This document shows, one piece after another, positions 31,645 to 34,483 of a stretch of 34,483 nucleotides of DNA. The notes beneath the pieces are model-generated. The model did no database searches and was not told where the DNA came from. It was given only the letters and a program-made list of their open reading frames with translations. A program made the translations under genes and the position numbers. Origin of the DNA: Bacteroidales bacterium (lineage in GTDB: Bacteria; Bacteroidota; Bacteroidia; Bacteroidales; F082); the NCBI GenBank assembly GCA_029983675.1, contig JASBYY010000035.1, forward strand, positions 1 through 34,483, read 5' to 3'. Every line of letters begins with the position of its first letter. Positions within the stretch are counted from its first letter, which is position 1.

Positions 31645-31765
31645 GTTTGACGACATTGTTTGATTTTTCAGCAAAATAAGCCAAGTACTCTGCAAAAAAT
31701 AGGCAGAATGATGTTTTTTTCTTGCAATTTAAGAAACGAATGCAAAAAGCATTGAATACAACAAA

Positions 31766-31795
31766 CTTCCTATCAGCTGCCGAGCTGACAGGAAG
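31766..31795 (-). terminator. Possible terminator hairpin after msrAB
   Basis: CTTCCTATCAGCT (31766-31778) pairs with AGCTGACAGGAAG (31783-31795) with one mismatch and the loop GCCG. It lies 65 bases after the msrAB stop. The T content after the stem on the minus strand is only moderate (GTTTGTTGTATT). Confidence 0.5.
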
Positions 31796-31859
31796 AGTTT
31801 ATTGTGAAGTTATTACCCGAAATCCTTTTTTAGGAGGACTTTCGCGGTGTTATTCTCTT

Positions 31860-32897
31860 TTACTTTACCAGTTCCAAATAGTCGCCGTAGCCTTCAAGTT
31901 CCATCTTTTCCTTGGGGATGAAGCGAAGGGAGGCGCTGTTGATGCAGTAGCGAAGTCCGCCCTTGTCCTTGGGGCCGTCGTTGAACACATGACCCAAGTG
32001 GGCGTCACCCGTGGCACTTCTGACTTCGGTGCGGATCATGCCGTGCGAATGGTCGGATTTTTCCACCATCCTGGCTGCATCAATGGGTTTCGAGAAACTG
32101 GGCCATCCGCAGCCTGAGTCGAACTTGTCGGTAGAGACAAACAAAGGCTCGCCGGTGGTGACATCCACATAGATGCCTTTTCGGTCTTCGTCCCAATACG
32201 CATTTTTGAAAGGAGGCTCCGTGGCGTTCTCTTGGGTTACGGCATACTGCAAAGGCGTAAGCTGTTCGCGCAACTTCGACGGGTCGGGCTTGGCGTAGGT
32301 GGTTTTCTTCATGCGGGCTTTTCTTGCCATGTCGAACAATCCGGGGTGGATGTGGCAGTAGCCGCCGGGGTTCTTGTCCAAGTACTTCTGATGATAGTCT
32401 TCGGCTGGGTAGAAGTTCTGCAAGGGCTTGATTTCGACTTGGAGCGGCTCCTTGTAGTTTTGTGCCAACTGCTTTACGGTACGTTCGATGACGGCCTTGT
32501 CGGAAGGATCCACATAATAAATGCCGGTACGGTATTGTGTGCCGACATCGAAGCCTTGCCGGTTCAGGCTGGTGGGGTCGATGGTCTTGAAGAACAAATC
32601 GATAAGGAAGGGGAGGTCGGCCTTTTCGGGATGGTAGGCGACCTTGACCGTTTCGGCAAAGTGGGTCGTCCCCGTGCAGACTTCCTGATAGGTGGGGTTT
32701 TCTTTGTTGCCATTGGCATAACCCACTTGCGTGGACAACACGCCCTCGATTTGCTGCATGAAATGTTCTGTGCCCCAGAAACATCCGCCGGCAAAATAGA
32801 TTTCCTTAGTGGAATGGTTTTGTTCAGTAGGCGTCTGGCAGCCTGCCATGTTTGAACTGAAAGCTAATGCCATAATAATCAATAGTTTAATTTTCAT
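31860..32897 (-). CDS. msrAB: Bifunctional methionine sulfoxide reductase MsrA-MsrB lipoprotein
   Basis: A 345-residue fusion that reduces both stereoisomers of methionine sulfoxide and so repairs oxidised proteins. The N-terminus is a lipoprotein signal (LLIIMALAFSSNMAGC, C20), which places the enzyme outside the cytoplasm. MsrA domain (about 30-185): catalytic C39 in AGGCFWGTEHF, then YANGNKENPTYQEVCTGTTH and the EDYHQKYL motif. MsrB domain (about 208-335): CGWPSFSKPI, RSATGDAHLGHVFNDGP and catalytic C318 in LRYCINSASL. The zinc-binding CxxC pairs of many MsrB proteins are absent, as is usual in the fused forms. Likely reductant: an unidentified periplasmic thioredoxin-like protein. No neighbours suggest a pathway. 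Confidence 0.93.
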   Translation of the reverse strand: MKIKLLIIMALAFSSNMAGCQTPTEQNHSTKEIYFAGGCFWGTEHFMQQIEGVLSTQVGYANGNKENPTYQEVCTGTTHFAETVKVAYHPEKADLPFLIDLFFKTIDPTSLNRQGFDVGTQYRTGIYYVDPSDKAVIERTVKQLAQNYKEPLQVEIKPLQNFYPAEDYHQKYLDKNPGGYCHIHPGLFDMARKARMKKTTYAKPDPSKLREQLTPLQYAVTQENATEPPFKNAYWDEDRKGIYVDVTTGEPLFVSTDKFDSGCGWPSFSKPIDAARMVEKSDHSHGMIRTEVRSATGDAHLGHVFNDGPKDKGGLRYCINSASLRFIPKEKMELEGYGDYLELVK

Positions 32898-32924
32898 AGG
32901 TTGGAATCTTTCAAAGAGTGGTGG

Positions 32925-34274
32925 TTATATGAGTCCTGACAAATCGATTCGGTATTCGGCAGGAAGCGTTGTTTCGTTGTTAAGGAACATGAGCATATAC
33001 ATCGGAAGATAATGGATGTTGTTTTCTGATTTCACATTCTCATTACCAAAAACGTAAGCTTTTTCAATTTGGTATTCTTTGTTGGAAAGAATATTGCTCA
33101 AAGCCTTGTGTCGTTCGTAGTCTTTTCCCGATTTGATTTCTACAGGAACGATTTCCCCATGTTGTTCGATGAGAAAATCCAGTTCACCTTGTTTTTTGCT
33201 GTTGAAATAATACAAGTCGAAACCATGGGCGTGGAGCTCTTGGGCGGTGAAATTCTCGAATACGGCTCCAAAGTTGATGTTGTCTTCTTGGTTCAGGATG
33301 CGGATCTGTATGCCGTCGGCGTATTGGCAGGCCAACATCCCGACATCGTTTTGAAACAATTTGAATAAGTTGCGCGAACGTGACAATAGTAGAGGAATCT
33401 TAGGCTCATCAACATTGTAAACAGGGAGGGCGACTCCGGCTTCTTTCAACCAAAGGAAGCTGTTTTCGAAACGGGAGAATTTCAGGTTCTCATTGATACG
33501 CTTCAAGATAAAGCGTTTATTCTTGGCATTCAGTTCGGGGGGGATGAGCTTGAAGATTTCTTCGATATAAAGTTTGTGTTCGGGGTCGTAAGTGCCAATA
33601 TCTTTTTTGTAAAGGGTGATGATCTCTTTCTGAATGTTGCTTACATTGCGAAGGTTGTTGGTGTTCAGGTATTCGGTAACAGCTGCCGGCATCCCGCCGA
33701 CAATCAGATAAAGTCTGAAGAGGTCCATTATCTTGGAATGGACGAACTCGTCAACCGGTTGGCATTTATCAAAAGATTCACGTAAGGTGTTGATGATGGC
33801 TTCATTGATGCCGATGGCGCGGATAAATTCCTCAAAATCGATCGGATACATTTCCTTGATGGTCATGTAGCCGACCGGAACCGAACGTAGGTCTTTCATT
33901 TCAACGCCCAAAAGAGAGCCGCTCATGATGTAGCGGTAACTCCCTTCTTCTACAAGAAACTTGATGGCAGTGATGATTTCGGGACAGGCTTGCACTTCGT
34001 CAAAAAAGATAAGGGTTTCGTTTTTCACAAGCGTCTTCTTAGTGAAAGCCGAAAGCCGTAACAACAAGTCTTGGCTATTTCGAGCATTGGAGAATAGGGC
34101 AACAGCTTCCGGGGCATCGATGAAGTTGATTTCCACAAAATGGGAGAATTTGCGCTTTCCGAATTGCCTGATAGAAAAAGTTTTTCCTATCTGTCGGGCA
34201 CCAGTAATGAGCAAAGATTTCTTGTTGTTATCAAAAAAAGAGTCTAAAAACCTGTCAATCTTTCTATTAATCAT
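32925..34274 (-). CDS. ATPase of the AAA_14/DUF4143 type
   Basis: A 449-residue cytoplasmic protein. The N-terminal ATPase has Walker A LLITGARQIGKT, Walker B LIFFDEVQ and the sensor-like YIMSGSLLGVEM. The C-terminal DUF4143 region contains FENFTAQELHAHGFDLYYFN and then GELDFLIEQHGEIVPVEIKSG, the E-x-D...E-x-K pattern of a PD-(D/E)xK nuclease fold, which may be active or only structural. These proteins are common in Bacteroidota, often in many diverged copies; their role is not known. The ATG at 34272-34274 begins at the first conserved helix; an ORF extending further upstream only translates the tandem repeat. It lies downstream of that repeat and shows no coupling to msrAB. Confidence 0.85.
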   Translation of the reverse strand: MINRKIDRFLDSFFDNNKKSLLITGARQIGKTFSIRQFGKRKFSHFVEINFIDAPEAVALFSNARNSQDLLLRLSAFTKKTLVKNETLIFFDEVQACPEIITAIKFLVEEGSYRYIMSGSLLGVEMKDLRSVPVGYMTIKEMYPIDFEEFIRAIGINEAIINTLRESFDKCQPVDEFVHSKIMDLFRLYLIVGGMPAAVTEYLNTNNLRNVSNIQKEIITLYKKDIGTYDPEHKLYIEEIFKLIPPELNAKNKRFILKRINENLKFSRFENSFLWLKEAGVALPVYNVDEPKIPLLLSRSRNLFKLFQNDVGMLACQYADGIQIRILNQEDNINFGAVFENFTAQELHAHGFDLYYFNSKKQGELDFLIEQHGEIVPVEIKSGKDYERHKALSNILSNKEYQIEKAYVFGNENVKSENNIHYLPMYMLMFLNNETTLPAEYRIDLSGLI

Positions 34275-34280
34275 AATTTT

Positions 34281-34360
34281 GTCCGTTTTTCCAAGGCGAA
34301 AATACACATTTTTGTCCGTTTTTCCAAGGCGAAAATACACATTTTGTCCGTTTTTCCAAG
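34281..34360. repeat. Tandem repeat upstream of the DUF4143 ATPase gene
   Basis: A 32-33-base unit beginning GTCCGTTTTTCCAAG is present twice in full (34281-34313, 34314-34345) and once as a 15-base partial (34346-34360). It starts 6 bases before the ATG, so it forms the leader and promoter region. Read as CAAAATGTG... on the minus strand it could hold repeated regulatory sites. In 34361-34483 I see no convincing gene. Confidence 0.75.
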
Positions 34361-34483
34361 AATTTGTTTCTTCTTTTGTGTGGATCTTTCTTTTTCTCGA
34401 AGTGTGACAAAAAGCATTTCCCCAAAACGGTGACGTATAAGCGTAGTGCGGGATTTCGGAGCCGTTAACTTTCTGACCCCCAA

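Noticed and set aside
32080..32784. 234-residue ORF on the same strand as msrAB in another frame, and a 207-residue antisense ORF
   Set aside because: Arg/Pro-rich or valine-rich composition typical of shadow frames; msrAB is clear.
34275..34340. N-terminal extension of the DUF4143 ATPase (repeat of YFRLGKTDK)
   Set aside because: It is the translation of the tandem repeat; the ATG at 34274 starts at the conserved part.
34281..34360. CRISPR-like array
   Set aside because: The units are continuous tandem repeats without variable spacers.

Overview
The window looks like chromosomal DNA of a Bacteroidota bacterium, most likely order Bacteroidales. Three things support this. Several genes are preceded by the Bacteroidota-type -7 element TAnnTTTG. 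There is a surface GH92 alpha-mannosidase lipoprotein, an MsrA-MsrB fusion lipoprotein and paired AlgI/AlgJ-like acetylation genes. The machinery points to anaerobic life (HydG and a 2x[4Fe-4S] protein). I cannot name a genus from the sequence alone.

Layout. 1-1184: start of an RluA-type pseudouridine synthase gene and mnmA (tRNA 2-thiolation). 1393-3982: first MBOAT/AlgJ-like polysaccharide O-acetylation pair. 4076-6424: GH92 mannosidase. 6490-6864: acpS. 6873-10312: Fe-S protein, hydG and a membrane LytTR regulator. 10485-11099: small glycosyltransferase-like protein. 10826-17499 (minus strand): a Pst/Pho phosphate locus read in the order pstS-pstC-pstA-pstB-phoU-response regulator-histidine kinase. 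17924-19147: secreted LRR protein. 19192-21487: membrane AraC-type regulator divergent from a YfaP/DUF2135-like lipoprotein. 21837-23111: enolase. 23442-26224: second AlgJ-like/MBOAT pair. 26534-31644: an accessory, AT-rich stretch with a WYL regulator, an AAA+ ATPase, a double-winged-helix GIY-YIG nuclease and an unknown protein. 31860-32897: msrAB. 32925-34274: ATPase of the DUF4143 type.

The most striking result is the state of the phosphate locus. The PhoB-like response regulator is split by a 139-bp non-coding element with 16-bp terminal inverted repeats and an exact 10-bp target duplication. Removing the element plus one duplication copy (149 bp) restores a 225-codon in-frame gene. The partner kinase has lost its stop codon, apparently by loss of one A, and runs about 117 codons on, antisense to the neighbouring gene. 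PstA appears to lack an internal segment of about 30 residues that normally holds the GETAPL-type motif. Together these suggest a phosphate-starvation system in decay, while pstS, pstC, pstB and phoU still look intact.

Other points worth following: a tandem Mrr_N-like/GIY-YIG nuclease beside a WYL/AAA+ pair whose promoter carries a perfect dyad; GTAAC-N4-GT(T/A)AC sites at about -41 upstream of both hydG and the Fe-S gene; several hairpin repeats (17603-17807, 30747-30864, 26433-26472); and a 32-33-bp tandem repeat before the DUF4143 ATPase gene. No tRNA, rRNA, CRISPR array or transposase gene was recognised.
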